Part shown: positions 1 to 10,451 of the stretch, piece after piece
Layout: the number at the start of each line of letters is the position of its first letter
Numbering within the stretch: the stretch's first letter is position 1
Notes under the pieces: generated by a model
Told to the model about the DNA's origin: nothing
What the model saw: only the letters and a program-made list of their open reading frames with translations
The model's database searches: none
Translations under genes and position numbers: made by a program
DNA from: Enorma sp964624825
GTDB lineage: Bacteria > Actinomycetota > Coriobacteriia > Coriobacteriales > Coriobacteriaceae
DNA: 64,000 nucleotides
Direction: 5' to 3'
Assembly: GCA_964624825.1 (NCBI GenBank)
Contig: CAZUYD010000010.1
Coordinates: 3,267-67,266, forward strand

Positions 1-48
1 CAGCGCGTCGTCCCTACGAGGGGGGCATGCAAGCTACAAGGCTTTTGC

Positions 49-80
49 AAAAAAGGGAGTCCCCATTGGAACTCCCCTTT
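49..80 (-). terminator. Intrinsic terminator of rplJL
   Basis: On the minus strand the arms GGGAGT and ACTCCC (71-76 and 55-60) form a hairpin around a 10-nt loop, followed by a T-run at 54-49. It lies about 140 nt past the rplL stop codon. Two further hairpins sit between them: 8-bp arms at 198-205/209-216 directly after the stop, and 8-bp arms around 154-176. Confidence 0.75.
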
Positions 81-221
81 GAAACGCTATGTCATAGCTG
101 CGCACAGCGCAGTCGACTCGACTGCAGCCAACCCAACCGGGTCGGTTACAACCGCCCGGACGAGCCAGGTTGGCCACAACCTGGCTGGCCGCAGCCACGC
201 GGGCGATGCGCCCGCGTAAAA

Positions 222-602
222 CTACTTCACGGTGACGGCAGCGCCGGCGGCCTCGAGCTTCTCCTTGGCGGCGTCGGCGTCCTCCTTCTTGACACCCTCG
301 AGCACGGCCTTCGGAGCGCTCTCGACAACCTCCTTGGCCTCCTTGAGGCCAAGGCTGGTGAGCTCGCGGACGACCTTGATGACCTGGATCTTGTTGTCGC
401 CGAAGCCCTCGAGCACGACGTCGAACTCGGTCTTCTCCTCCTCGGCGGGAGCGGCGTCGCCAACGGGACCGGCCACGACGGCGGCGGGGGCGGCGGCGGA
501 CACGCCGAAGGTGTCCTCGATAGCCTTCACGAGCTCGGAAGCCTCGAGCAGGGTCATTTCCTTAAGAGCCTCGATGATCTCATCGTTAGTAAGCTTAGCC
601 AT
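222..602 (-). CDS. rplL: 50S ribosomal protein L7/L12
   Basis: This is ribosomal stalk protein L7/L12, 126 residues, which recruits translation GTPases to the 50S subunit as dimers bound to L10. The N-terminal dimerisation region (MAKLTNDEIIEALKEMTLLE) is followed by an Ala/Pro/Gly hinge at about residues 35-55. The C-terminal factor-binding domain contains IKVVRELTSLGLKEAK, a hallmark of the family. The start at 602 is preferred over a Met three codons upstream because AAAGGA lies 9 nt before it. The gene follows rplJ on the same strand after about 105 nt, the usual rplJL order, and a terminator follows. Confidence 0.98.
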   Translation of the reverse strand: MAKLTNDEIIEALKEMTLLEASELVKAIEDTFGVSAAAPAAVVAGPVGDAAPAEEEKTEFDVVLEGFGDNKIQVIKVVRELTSLGLKEAKEVVESAPKAVLEGVKKEDADAAKEKLEAAGAAVTVK

Positions 603-707
603 GGTAAGCAATCCTTTCGGTTACCGCGCGGAACCTCTCCGGCGCGGAGCTAAAACTTGTGTGCGGCGCAGATGCGCCTGGGTTGCACGGGAGCCCCGTG
701 CCGGCTG

Positions 708-1229
708 CTAGGCAGCCTTCTGCTCGGAAATCTGCTGGATGGTACGGGCGAGACCGCTCGACACACCGTTGGTGCAGACCGCGATATCGCGCGCGAAGCC
801 GTTGATAAGGCCGGCGATCTGACCAAGAAGCTGATCTTTGGTGGGCATGTTGGCCATGGCGGCGGCATCCTCCGCGCCGATTGCCTTGCCCTCAGAGATT
901 CCACCCTTGACCTCAAGCACGCCCCTGGCCTTCTGGGAGAACTCCTTGAGCACCTTTGCGGAGCTCACGGGCTCTTCCTCGTAGAAGACATATGCCAAAG
1001 GGCCGGCGAGCATATCGTCGATCTCGGGCTGCTCCTGGTTTTTGAGGGCGAGGCGGACGAGGTTGTTCTTGTACACCTTCATCTCCGCACCGACCTCGCG
1101 AAGCGCATGGCGGAGCTCCTGAGACTGCTTCACCGTGAGACCGTTGTAGGCAACGACATACAGGCCGGCGCTGGCCTTCACGCGCTCCTCGATCTCGGCG
1201 ACTCTGTCGATTTTGTACTGCTGTGGCAT
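708..1229 (-). CDS. rplJ: 50S ribosomal protein L10
   Basis: This is ribosomal protein L10, 173 residues, the base of the L7/L12 stalk. The N-terminal rRNA-binding domain carries the typical GLYVVAYNGLTVKQSQELR and VYKNNLVRLAL segments. The C-terminal helix (about residues 140-173, ending in an EQKAA tail) is the part that binds L7/L12 dimers. A strong GGAGG lies upstream of the ATG. It is first in a two-gene unit with rplL, and its 5' leader carries an intrinsic terminator, which fits autoregulation by the L10-L12 complex. Confidence 0.98.
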   Translation of the reverse strand: MPQQYKIDRVAEIEERVKASAGLYVVAYNGLTVKQSQELRHALREVGAEMKVYKNNLVRLALKNQEQPEIDDMLAGPLAYVFYEEEPVSSAKVLKEFSQKARGVLEVKGGISEGKAIGAEDAAAMANMPTKDQLLGQIAGLINGFARDIAVCTNGVSSGLARTIQQISEQKAA

Positions 1230-1482
1230 CTAGTACACCTCCTCAATTCTTTCCGGGCACGACCCGCCGAAGACAATGTCTGCGGGAATGTCTCGAAAAA
1301 GAAACCCCCGCGCTGCAAAGAGCGACGAGGGCGAGAAGACATGCAAGCTATCTGCTCAACCACCTCGGCTGGCGGGTTACCCCATTGAGCCTGCGATGCG
1401 TCCGTAGCGTGAGAGCCCCAGAAGCAGCGACTTCGCGGCACCGGCTGTCTTTGGCAGCGGGTTCGTGCGTGAACCAGGGGAT
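1230..1482 (-). promoter_or_regulatory. rplJL leader with transcription attenuator
   Basis: About 250 nt separate the rplJ promoter from its start codon. Within it, on the minus strand, CCCTCG-T-CGCT (1331-1321) pairs with AGCGCGGGGG (1314-1305) around a 6-nt loop. A U-rich run (TTTCTTTTT, 1304-1296) follows, so this is a well-formed intrinsic terminator lying before the gene. Known rplJL leaders in Bacillus are attenuated by the L10(L12)4 complex. The segment at about 1335-1400 is where the L10-binding aptamer would lie, but its fold was not verified. Confidence 0.65.
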
Positions 1483-1511
1483 AGTATGACGCGGCGCGCG
1501 GCGCGCGTCAA
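1483..1511 (-). promoter_or_regulatory. Promoter of rplJL
   Basis: On the minus strand TTGACG (1511-1506) and CATACT (1488-1483) are separated by 17 nt, matching a housekeeping sigma-70-type promoter. The spacer is almost pure GC and is bounded by an inverted repeat TGACGCG / CGCGTCA (1487-1510), which could be a regulator site. Confidence 0.6.
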
Positions 1512-1524
1512 CCATCGTGCAGGA

Positions 1525-1734
1525 AAACGCCATTTTTATGTGCGCCGTTCACGCAAGAGCCATGATAATTTGAAGTCCGNNNNNNNNNNNNNNNNNNNNN
1601 NNNNNNNNNNNNNNNNNNNNNNNNNNNNNNNNNNNNNNNNNNNNNNNNNNNNNNNNNNNNNNNNNNNNNNNNNNNNNNNAAACGCCATTTTTATGTGCGC
1701 CGTTCACGCAAGAGCCATGATAATTTGAAGTCCG
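1525..1734. other. Scaffold gap flanked by identical 55-bp ends
   Basis: One hundred Ns (1580-1679) are flanked by two identical 55-bp copies, 1525-1579 and 1680-1734. This is the pattern left when two contigs ending in the same k-mer are scaffolded with a fixed-size gap. The real intergenic sequence between rplJ and the ABC exporter is probably about 155 bp shorter than shown. Confidence 0.85.
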
Positions 1735-1877
1735 GTGTTCGATTACCGCGCGATGGCGGCCTGGTACGGGATGCTAGATCGCCATGTGCGCCGCATGCGG
1801 CACGAACATGCGATACCATACGGGCGAACTCAACAGACGGCTATCCCAAGGCGTACCAGCTCGTCGAAAGGACGCGT

Positions 1878-3668
<1,791 letters not shown>

Positions 3669-3839
3669 GCCGTGCTGGGCGGGGCAAACGGGGCAGCTCT
3701 TGGCGCGGGCGAGCATGAACGGCTTGCAGCGCGGCGCCATGGCGCCGCGGCCAGCTCGGTCGTTCCTTTTGACGCTGAACGGCACGCGGAGACCACCCGG
3801 GACGCTTCTCCCGGCTGTGAGCGGCGCGAGGGACCCCGC

Positions 3840-4595
3840 GTGCCGCAGCGAATCGGATTGGTTGTGCTTCGCGGGACAGGCGATGCGGGAGCGCTGGACG
3901 ATCCAGCCGCATTGCTTCTCGCCGACTTCGCCGATGCGCTTACCGCCTATGCGCGCATCTCTTCAAACGAAAGGTCGGACGCGGCGCACCCATCCCTTGT
4001 TCACGCTACCGTACCTGTTAGCACATGCCCGTCTGCGCCGCCTGAAGAGACCATGGCGCCGCGCATGCCGAGCGCGCTGCGCGAATGCGACAGCGTCGTC
4101 CTTGCGCTCACATGCGGCATCAGCGCTGCACACGATGCCGCCGTCGAGCAGGCGCTCAACAGGCTCGTTGAATCTTCCCTCGTAAAGGATTCGCGCGCAT
4201 ATGCGCTGATCGCCGGCACATCTCCTGACGGACGCGACGGCGAAGCGGCTGTCGCCGCATGCCAGCGCCAATGCGAGCGAGACGGCATGCGCTGGTGCGG
4301 GGGCGTAGTCGCAACCGACGCCGCCTTCATCGATCGCCTTATGCGCGCGCCGCGCCTTGGTATGTGGCGACGCCCCGTCTCGCAGGCTATCGACCGCCTT
4401 GTCGCCGCGGTGCGTATGGGGTGCGCGCTGGACGAGGTTGACCTGATCGCGCAAGGTGCCTTCTACGACCGACCCGACGATTCGGCCAACGGCATCGGGA
4501 GCTCGCCTGAAGCCGACACCGCGAATGCGCTCGTCATCTCTCCCCATCCCTTGTGGTGTGTCGTCGAGCGCCGCTTGAGCCGCCGTTCTACTTGA
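3840..4595 (+). CDS. Hypothetical protein, possibly flavodoxin-fold
   Basis: This 251-residue protein is not confidently recognised. It opens with a strand-like RIGLVVLRGTGDAG. A central DSVVLALTCGISAAHDAAVE leads into YALIAGTSPDGRDGEAAVAA and WCGGVVA, which resembles the alternating strands of NADPH-dependent FMN reductases and flavodoxins. That is only a fold guess. The GTG at 3840 has GAGG 8 nt upstream; an upstream GTG at 3672, four bases after the exporter stop codon, would add a poorly folded Ala/Arg-rich stretch. The gene may be cotranscribed with the exporter. Its 3' end overlaps the convergent gene by 8 bp. Confidence 0.55.
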   Translation: MPQRIGLVVLRGTGDAGALDDPAALLLADFADALTAYARISSNERSDAAHPSLVHATVPVSTCPSAPPEETMAPRMPSALRECDSVVLALTCGISAAHDAAVEQALNRLVESSLVKDSRAYALIAGTSPDGRDGEAAVAACQRQCERDGMRWCGGVVATDAAFIDRLMRAPRLGMWRRPVSQAIDRLVAAVRMGCALDEVDLIAQGAFYDRPDDSANGIGSSPEADTANALVISPHPLWCVVERRLSRRST

Positions 4596-5145
4596 GCCGC
4601 CGCTCACGCCGTTCGGCGCTATAGTCCAGCCCGTCCATTATGGGATGCTCATCAAGCACAGTCTGTAGCATCGTCGAGAACGACGCGCCGTCGTATGCGT
4701 CTATAGATTCGGCAACCTCTTCAACAACATCGCCGTCGACGGTATGGGTAATCGTGACGGCTTCGAGATCATAATCTGATACGACGCTCACAGACTCGAT
4801 GGGCTCCTCATATTCACGCCCGTACTCAAACACGTCGTGCCCGTAGTCCCATGCGCCGCTGCTGCCATATGCTAAGAAGAGATTGTCTTCACACAGGTAA
4901 TACGTCCGGCGCCCCCAGCCCGCCATCACCAGCGTAGCTTCACCGTCCACGTAGTCGTATACCGAATGGATGATACCCGCGTCAACGCTCATGTGGACAG
5001 CAGACGCGCTCGGATAGCCGATGAAGAGCTCATCGACGTCATCGTCATCGATGTCATGCAGCGGGCAAACGTACTCATCGCCCATCGCAACGCTATCACA
5101 GCGAACCGCCCTTACAGCAAGCTTGAAAACGCCTCGCACCAGCAC
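4588..5145 (-). CDS. Hypothetical protein, likely 5'-truncated
   Basis: This acidic, tyrosine-rich protein has up to 185 residues from a GTG at 5145, or 165 from an ATG at 5085. It begins almost directly with CPLHDIDDDDVDELFIGY, which resembles the Asp-rich calcium-binding (DxDxDGxxEL) motif found in the middle of many secreted Gram-positive lipoproteins. It has no signal peptide and neither start has a clear ribosome-binding site. The 5' part overlaps the end of the glycosylase gene by 34 bp. The simplest reading is a fragment that has lost its secretion signal and N-terminal domain. Function is unknown. Confidence 0.45.
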   Translation of the reverse strand: MLVRGVFKLAVRAVRCDSVAMGDEYVCPLHDIDDDDVDELFIGYPSASAVHMSVDAGIIHSVYDYVDGEATLVMAGWGRRTYYLCEDNLFLAYGSSGAWDYGHDVFEYGREYEEPIESVSVVSDYDLEAVTITHTVDGDVVEEVAESIDAYDGASFSTMLQTVLDEHPIMDGLDYSAERRERRLK

Positions 5146-5693
5146 TCGATGAGACGCTCAAGCGACCAAGCTGCGTTCGCGGGACTCGTCGAGGGCAGCA
5201 CCGCCGCATCTACGCCCACGCGTTCCCGCAAGTAGCGCTTGTACAACCTGCCCGCGGTGCCGCCGTTGCAGCATACCGCCTCGATAGGCGCTGCATCGGT
5301 AACGCGCTCGATGCGCGCCGGAACCACGTTCTGGATACTCGCATCGCTTGAGCCCTTGATGTCACAGCTCCCTATCACGTCCCATAACGCGACGCCATGG
5401 CGCAGCAGCAGGCCGCGCTTCAACTCGATCGACTCGGCCAATGTTACCGTGCGCCCATGGCCAGGCACGGCATCTCCTGGCACAGCATCATCTGGTTCGG
5501 CATCTCCCTCGTTGGGGGGAACCTCTTCGCCAAGCACCGCGGCCATCACGCGCCAGAAACGATTCTGCGGATTCCCATAGTAAAACGCGTTCTCGCGCGA
5601 CAGCACCGACGGAAACGACCCTAGCACGAGCACGCGGGAGCTCTCATTGAACACCGGATCGAACCCATGGGAAATATGCTGGAGATCGGCCAT
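5112..5693 (-). CDS. DNA-deoxyinosine/uracil glycosylase (UDG family 6-like)
   Basis: This 193-residue base-excision repair enzyme belongs to the UDG superfamily. VLVLGSFPS, then ENAFYYGNPQNRFWRV, then LWDVIGSCDIKGSSDASI and the closing LPSTSPANA match the hypoxanthine-DNA glycosylase (HDG, family 6) pattern, which removes deaminated adenine or uracil. Between residues about 60 and 82 is an acidic, repetitive insertion with PDDAVPGDAVPG. A GGAG ribosome-binding site precedes the ATG at 5693. The gene diverges from the nicotinamidase-family gene upstream and its 3' end overlaps the truncated hypothetical gene. Confidence 0.85.
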   Translation of the reverse strand: MADLQHISHGFDPVFNESSRVLVLGSFPSVLSRENAFYYGNPQNRFWRVMAAVLGEEVPPNEGDAEPDDAVPGDAVPGHGRTVTLAESIELKRGLLLRHGVALWDVIGSCDIKGSSDASIQNVVPARIERVTDAAPIEAVCCNGGTAGRLYKRYLRERVGVDAAVLPSTSPANAAWSLERLIECWCEAFSSLL

Positions 5694-5855
5694 GAACTTG
5701 CTCCGTTCTTTCTGCGCCGCTGCATGATTGGCCTTACAATTGCGTTGACACCAAGCACATTATGCTCCACCACAAGCCTCCGCTGGGCACGCGGCCGCGT
5801 GCCGGACAGCCGGGGCGCAACCGGGGGTCACGACAAGAAGATGGTAAGGGGAACC

Positions 5856-6386
5856 ATGGCAAACCAATATCTCATCGTGGTAGACATGCAGAACGATTTC
5901 GTAGATGGCGCGCTCGGCACGCAGGAGGCGCAAGCGATCGCCCCCGCCGTGGTGGACGCCGCCCGCGCGTTTGAGGGCACGGTGCTGTTCACCCTCGACA
6001 CACACGGAGATGACTACCTGGAGACCCAGGAGGGTAAGAACCTGCCCGTCCCCCACTGCATCCGCAACACGCAGGGATGGCGGCTCATTCCCGACCTTGC
6101 CGAGGTGCAGCGCGAGCGCAACGCGCGCACCTTCGAGAAGCCCACGTTCGGCTCGACCGAACTCTCTAGCCATCTCGTGCGCGAACACGAGCGCGCGCCA
6201 ATCGATTCCATCGAGGTCATCGGTGTGTGCACGGATATCTGCGTGGTATCGAACGCGCTGCTCATAAAGGCCTCCCTTCCCGAGGTGCCGGTACGCGTTG
6301 ACTCCGCCCTGTGCGCCGGCGTCACCCCTGAGACCCATGAGGCGGCGCTCGTGACCATGCGCAGCTGCCAGATCGACGTGCGATAG
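5856..6386 (+). CDS. Cysteine hydrolase, isochorismatase/nicotinamidase family
   Basis: This 176-residue hydrolase has the family triad: Asp in VVDMQNDFVDG, Lys in FEKPTFGST and Cys in GVCTDICVVSNAL, with the preceding cis-peptide region. Members hydrolyse nicotinamide to nicotinate in NAD salvage, or related amides. The size and the VDMQNDF/GVCTDIC motifs fit the small nicotinamidase-like branch, but substrate cannot be read from sequence. The ATG at 5856 has AAGGGGA immediately upstream; the open frame extends further 5' without coding character. It is followed by a HAD phosphatase and asnS on the same strand. Confidence 0.8.
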   Translation: MANQYLIVVDMQNDFVDGALGTQEAQAIAPAVVDAARAFEGTVLFTLDTHGDDYLETQEGKNLPVPHCIRNTQGWRLIPDLAEVQRERNARTFEKPTFGSTELSSHLVREHERAPIDSIEVIGVCTDICVVSNALLIKASLPEVPVRVDSALCAGVTPETHEAALVTMRSCQIDVR

Positions 6387-6543
6387 CGTGTCGGCAGGCG
6401 CACCCGCTCGAAAGCATCTAAACTGAAACCGCTTTTTTGGAACTGGGCGCGCTTTCAAAATCGCTCTGGAAGAAAACAGCCTTCCAATCGAAGGTGCCGA
6501 AACGCCGCGTGAAAGAAATAGGCTCTAGATCCAGGAGGGCTTC

Positions 6544-7152
6544 ATGGCAACCGCATCCCTCACGACCGTAGTCTTTGACATGGGCAACGTGCTCATGACG
6601 TTCGACGGGGCGCACCTCGCACGCCGCTTCACCGAGACCGATGCCGATGCCGACCTGCTCAACCAGGCGCTCTTCGCCCGAACCGAATGGTCGCTGCTCG
6701 ACGCCGGCGTCATCTCGCATGACACAATGCGGCGCATCGCCGAGGTGCACCTGCCTGAACGCCTCCATGCCAACCTGCACGAATGCCTGGCACACTGGCC
6801 TGAGCACTCCAAACCCATCACCGATACCTGCGCGCTCGTCGAACGGCTCAAGGAGCAGGGGTACGGCGTATACCTGCTTTCCAATGCGAGCACGCGCATC
6901 GATGAGCAGCTGCGCTTCTGCCCCGCCTACCCGCTTATGGACGGGCGCGTGGTATCGGCCGAAGAGCGCCTCATGAAGCCCGACCCGGCAATCTATCGTC
7001 TGCTGTGCGATCGATACGGCTTGGATCCTGCTGCCTGTCTTTTCGTAGACGACAACGCCGATAACTGCATCGGTGCGCGAGCTGCTGGCATGCGCGCCTT
7101 TCACTTCACCGGAAACGTCACCGAACTTGAAGCGGTTATCGATCAGCGTTAG
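6544..7152 (+). CDS. HAD family phosphatase (subfamily IA)
   Basis: This 202-residue HAD hydrolase has motif I FDMGNVLM, motif II YLLSNAS, motif III Lys in MKPDPAIY and motif IV FVDDNADN. The second motif I Asp is replaced by Gly, as in the YihX-like group (FDLGNV), whose members act on sugar phosphates such as glucose-1-phosphate. A helical cap of about 70 residues follows motif I. CAGGAGG lies upstream of the ATG. No neighbour indicates a substrate. Confidence 0.82.
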   Translation: MATASLTTVVFDMGNVLMTFDGAHLARRFTETDADADLLNQALFARTEWSLLDAGVISHDTMRRIAEVHLPERLHANLHECLAHWPEHSKPITDTCALVERLKEQGYGVYLLSNASTRIDEQLRFCPAYPLMDGRVVSAEERLMKPDPAIYRLLCDRYGLDPAACLFVDDNADNCIGARAAGMRAFHFTGNVTELEAVIDQR

Positions 7153-7270
7153 CGCGCGGGCGATGGTCAGGCTGGCGGGGTTTATCGAATTGAGCAGCTC
7201 TGTCAGGTTGGCAGGGCTGTCAAGATGAGCTCTGTATCTGGCAGCCGGCTACATCAAACCGTGCCATCAA

Positions 7271-7299
7271 GTGAGTTCCCACCGCAAGCCTGCTATGAT
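7271..7299 (+). promoter_or_regulatory. Promoter of asnS (extended -10)
   Basis: The extended -10 TGCTATGAT ends at 7299, about 40 nt before the asnS start. The -35 position (7271-7276, GTGAGT) is a poor match, as expected when the TGn extension carries recognition. Confidence 0.5.
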
Positions 7300-7338
7300 T
7301 GAGAACCGTCTACAACGCGTTCGATCCGAGGAGCTCTT

Positions 7339-8778
7339 GTGAACCGTACCAAGATCGTTCAACTCTATGCACACGCTGATGAGCTTGGCGGCAGCACCGT
7401 CACCGTGGCTGGTTGGATCAAATCCGTCCGAGACATGAAGAACTTCGGCTTCGTGACGGTAAACGACGGCAGCTGCTTCCGCGACCTGCAGATCGTCATG
7501 AACCGCGAAGCGCTCGCCAACTACGACGAGGTCGCACATCAGAACGTTTCCGCAGCCATCGTGGCCACCGGCGAGCTCAAGCTCACGCCTGAAGCGCCTC
7601 AGCCCTTCGAGCTCGCTGCCGAGACGATCGAGGTCGTGGGCACCTCGGCACCCGACTATCCGCTGCAAAAGAAGCGCGCCACCGTTGAGTTCCTGCGCAC
7701 CCAGCAGCATCTGCGCCCGCGCACCAACCTCTTCCGCGCCGTGTTCCGCATACGCAGCGTAGCCGCCGCCGCCATCCACCGGTTCTTCCAGGAGCGCGGG
7801 TTCGTCTATGTGAACACGCCGATCATCACGACCTCGGATTGCGAGGGCGCGGGCGAGATGTTCCGCGTCACCTCCATCGACCCGGCGAACCCACCGCGCG
7901 TGACGGAAAAGCAAGCCGCCGCAAGCGACGGGACGCAGGCTGCAGGCGATATCGACTGGAGCCAGGATTTCTTCGGCAAGCCTGCGGCACTCACCGTCTC
8001 GGGCCAGCTCAACGCCGAGAACTTCGCCATGGCCTTTGGCGACGTCTACACCTTCGGGCCTACGTTTCGCGCCGAGAACTCCAACACCACACGCCATGCG
8101 GCCGAGTTTTGGATGATCGAACCCGAGATTGCCTTCGCTGACCTTGAGGACGATATGAATCTGGCCGAGGCGATGCTCAAGTACGTGATTCGCGACGTAA
8201 TGGGGCGCTGCCCCGACGAGCTCAATATGCTCAACAGGTTCGTTGACAAGGGGCTTCTCGCCCGCCTCGAGCACGTGGCAAGCTCGGACTTCGCGCGCGT
8301 GAGCTACACCGAAGCGATTTCCATCCTTGAGGATGCGGCCGGTGCAGGACACCACTTCGATTACCCCGTGAGCTGGGGTATCGACCTGCAAACCGAGCAC
8401 GAGCGCTTCCTCACCGAGGAGCACTTCCGCCGTCCGACCTTCGTGACCGACTACCCCGCGGACATCAAAGCGTTCTACATGCGCTTGAACGATGACGGAA
8501 AGACGGTCGCCGCTGCGGACTGCCTGGTACCCGGGATCGGCGAGATCATCGGCGGTAGCCAGCGCGAGGAGCGGCTCGATGTGCTCGAACGCCGCATCGA
8601 AGAGCTCGACATGGATGCACAGCAATACCGTTACTACCTTGACCTGCGCCGCTATGGCACCTGCAAGCACGCGGGCTTTGGCCTGGGTTTCGAGCGTTTG
8701 GTGATGTACCTCACGGGCGTCGGCAACATCCGTGACGTGATCCCGCACCCGCGCACGGTGGGCAACGCCGAGTTCTAA
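7339..8778 (+). CDS. asnS: Asparagine--tRNA ligase
   Basis: This 479-residue class IIb aminoacyl-tRNA synthetase charges tRNA-Asn. The N-terminal OB-fold (residues about 1-110) includes VTVAGWIKSVRDMKNFGFVTVNDG. The catalytic domain has motif 2 (FRAENSNTTRHAAEFWMIEPE) and motif 3 (GFGLGFERLVMYLTG). About 40 extra residues (roughly 180-220, before DIDWSQDFFGKPAALTVSGQL) match the insertion typical of bacterial AsnRS. Translation starts at GTG 7339 after CCGAGGAGC. The gene has its own promoter and a GC-rich hairpin without a U-run follows at about 8791-8818. Confidence 0.96.
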   Translation: MNRTKIVQLYAHADELGGSTVTVAGWIKSVRDMKNFGFVTVNDGSCFRDLQIVMNREALANYDEVAHQNVSAAIVATGELKLTPEAPQPFELAAETIEVVGTSAPDYPLQKKRATVEFLRTQQHLRPRTNLFRAVFRIRSVAAAAIHRFFQERGFVYVNTPIITTSDCEGAGEMFRVTSIDPANPPRVTEKQAAASDGTQAAGDIDWSQDFFGKPAALTVSGQLNAENFAMAFGDVYTFGPTFRAENSNTTRHAAEFWMIEPEIAFADLEDDMNLAEAMLKYVIRDVMGRCPDELNMLNRFVDKGLLARLEHVASSDFARVSYTEAISILEDAAGAGHHFDYPVSWGIDLQTEHERFLTEEHFRRPTFVTDYPADIKAFYMRLNDDGKTVAAADCLVPGIGEIIGGSQREERLDVLERRIEELDMDAQQYRYYLDLRRYGTCKHAGFGLGFERLVMYLTGVGNIRDVIPHPRTVGNAEF

Positions 8779-9539
8779 CGGGAAAACCCAACTCCCGCGG
8801 GGTGCCGCATCCCCGCGAGAACGCCACAAAGGACAACGCCACGCTCCCGCAACAAGAACGCCAAGTTTTAAGGGGTCTTGCAGGCGGCGGTCATAAGAAA
8901 TTTCACGCACATCGCCGCCCGCACCCGTGTTTCATGTGTTTCATGCAACCGTTTCTCAAGTTTGGCGACACTTTTTTGGGTTTTTAGAAGTAGCTGGGAC
9001 AATAGCAGCCTCTGTACCTGCGCTTTCTTTAGCGGCGGCACCCGGCATACTCAGCAAAGCCTCAAAAAGTGTCGCCAAACTCGTAAAGTGGCCACGAGTG
9101 CCCCATGAAACACGCTGCAAGGTGTGCGCACCTCTCTCGGCTCAATTGGCGCAGACGCACCGCCGAGGCGCACCGCGTCTCTTTTACATCACAAAACACC
9201 AGCTCACACACATATGACGCCAGCATCGTGCGCATACGGGGCCTTGAGGGCGCGAGACGGCTCATGGCCGACTACACCGCGTGCATCAAGGCTCTTCAGG
9301 AGGTTGCCGAAGGCCATACCGCACTCGTGGCTTTATTCACCGGCACCAGTGTGAACCTGCTCTCCGCTTGGCCAGAAGTGAGACAAGGTTCGCGGCAAGG
9401 TGCCAAACCATGCCCTGCGCCATACCGACGCAACCATACCGTTCAGGCCGCCAGCACGCCCTCACGTGCCCACAAAGCCCTACGCTCGCGACAGCTATTA
9501 GACAGCTATTGGTCTCAATCGCCGTGAGAGGAGCCGACC
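8779..9539. other. Non-coding stretch between asnS and the WYL regulator
   Basis: About 760 bp with no convincing gene. A plus-strand frame at 9105-9527 is open but has no ribosome-binding site or recognisable domain. The region holds the long inverted repeat described separately at 8927-9113. Confidence 0.6.
8927..9113. repeat. 187-bp element with 50-bp imperfect inverted ends
   Basis: The left arm (8927-8976) starts with GTGTTTCATG and ends with AGTTTGGCGACACTTTTT. The right arm (9064-9113) contains the exact reverse complements of both blocks, and the 22-nt spacer between the blocks is the same length in both arms. The central 87 bp has no gene. The symmetry fits a MITE-like element or a large cruciform. 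No target-site duplication is visible. Confidence 0.6.
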
Positions 9540-10451
9540 ATGAGCGAAGCAACGTCGTGCGACCAGACGAATCGGAAGCGCGAAGCTGAATCGGACACCG
9601 CAACCTTCCCGCCGCGCCGCGCGGCCGCCGACTTGCGCACGCTTCGCATCTTACAGGTGCTGACCGAATATACCGACGATCGCACCGGGCTTTCCACCAC
9701 GCAGATCCGCGAGGCACTCAAACACCCAGAAAACCCGCAGCTCCCTGCAATCGAGGTGGACCGGGGCTCCATTCGCCAATCCATCAAGACGCTTCGTGCG
9801 GCCGGGTTTTCCATCAGCTCGGGAGTAAGAACGGGATATTCGCTTCAGTCGCGTCCACTTGACGAATCCAGCATTGAGCTCATCGTGGGTGCACTGCGTT
9901 GCAGCCGGACGCTAAGCGCCGCCCAACGCAACCGGTGCATGAACCAAGTTATACGACTCGCGCCGGCCACGCAGCGGGCGCGGCTTCTGAATGAATTGAC
10001 GTCGGCGTATTCGCCGATGACCCCGGCCCCGACACAGCGCGCAGCGCAGCACACGGTAAGCACACACCGGTATCGCCTTGAAGCGGTCGAAGCGATTGCG
10101 CGCCGGGGCATATGCGACGGGTTGCCGATTTCGTTCGAACTCGCCGATGCGGCGCGCGCTCCCATGGCGACATGCCCTGACGCACACGTTGCGCCAAAGA
10201 GATTCGGCACGCGGCGACATATCACTCCAGAGCGTTGTTTCGAGCACGCGGGGGCGTCCTATCTTTCTGGACGCACCGAGAGCGCGCACCGCACGGCGCT
10301 TCCTGCGGAACGGGCATTTCGCCTCGACCGGCTCGCGAACCTCACCTGCATCGATGACGACAGAGTCTACCATGTTGCGCTCGACCGGCATCCGGACCGC
10401 AAAAAGTGCGACGGCCATGCCATGCGATGCGATACGCAAAACTCAGGGTAG
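9540..10451 (+). CDS. WYL-domain-type transcriptional regulator
   Basis: This 303-residue protein has an N-terminal winged helix-turn-helix at about residues 28-100 (LRTLRILQVLTEYTDDRTGL, then SIRQSIKTLRAAGFSI and a GYSL wing). This is the arrangement of YafY/PafBC-like WYL regulators, which sense ligands or nucleic acids through a C-terminal WYL domain. The C-terminal region (about 170-290) shows only a weak WYL likeness: ASYLSGRTES and RAFRLDRLANLT stand where the Tyr-Leu and RxFRxDR signatures are expected, and the rest is Arg/His-rich. It may be a diverged or partly degraded sensor. GAGAGGAG precedes the ATG. It lies just upstream of the ABC importer, a possible target. Confidence 0.65.
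   Translation: MSEATSCDQTNRKREAESDTATFPPRRAAADLRTLRILQVLTEYTDDRTGLSTTQIREALKHPENPQLPAIEVDRGSIRQSIKTLRAAGFSISSGVRTGYSLQSRPLDESSIELIVGALRCSRTLSAAQRNRCMNQVIRLAPATQRARLLNELTSAYSPMTPAPTQRAAQHTVSTHRYRLEAVEAIARRGICDGLPISFELADAARAPMATCPDAHVAPKRFGTRRHITPERCFEHAGASYLSGRTESAHRTALPAERAFRLDRLANLTCIDDDRVYHVALDRHPDRKKCDGHAMRCDTQNSG

Noticed and set aside
1465..1728. Open frame running through the first N gap
   Set aside because: It consists of gap codons and duplicated contig ends, so it is not evidence of a gene.
7267..8910. Long minus-strand open frame opposite asnS
   Set aside because: The plus strand encodes a complete AsnRS with all class II motifs; the antisense frame has no domain.
9105..9527. Possible 140-residue gene before the WYL regulator
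   Set aside because: No ribosome-binding site, no recognisable domain and a composition unlike neighbouring genes.
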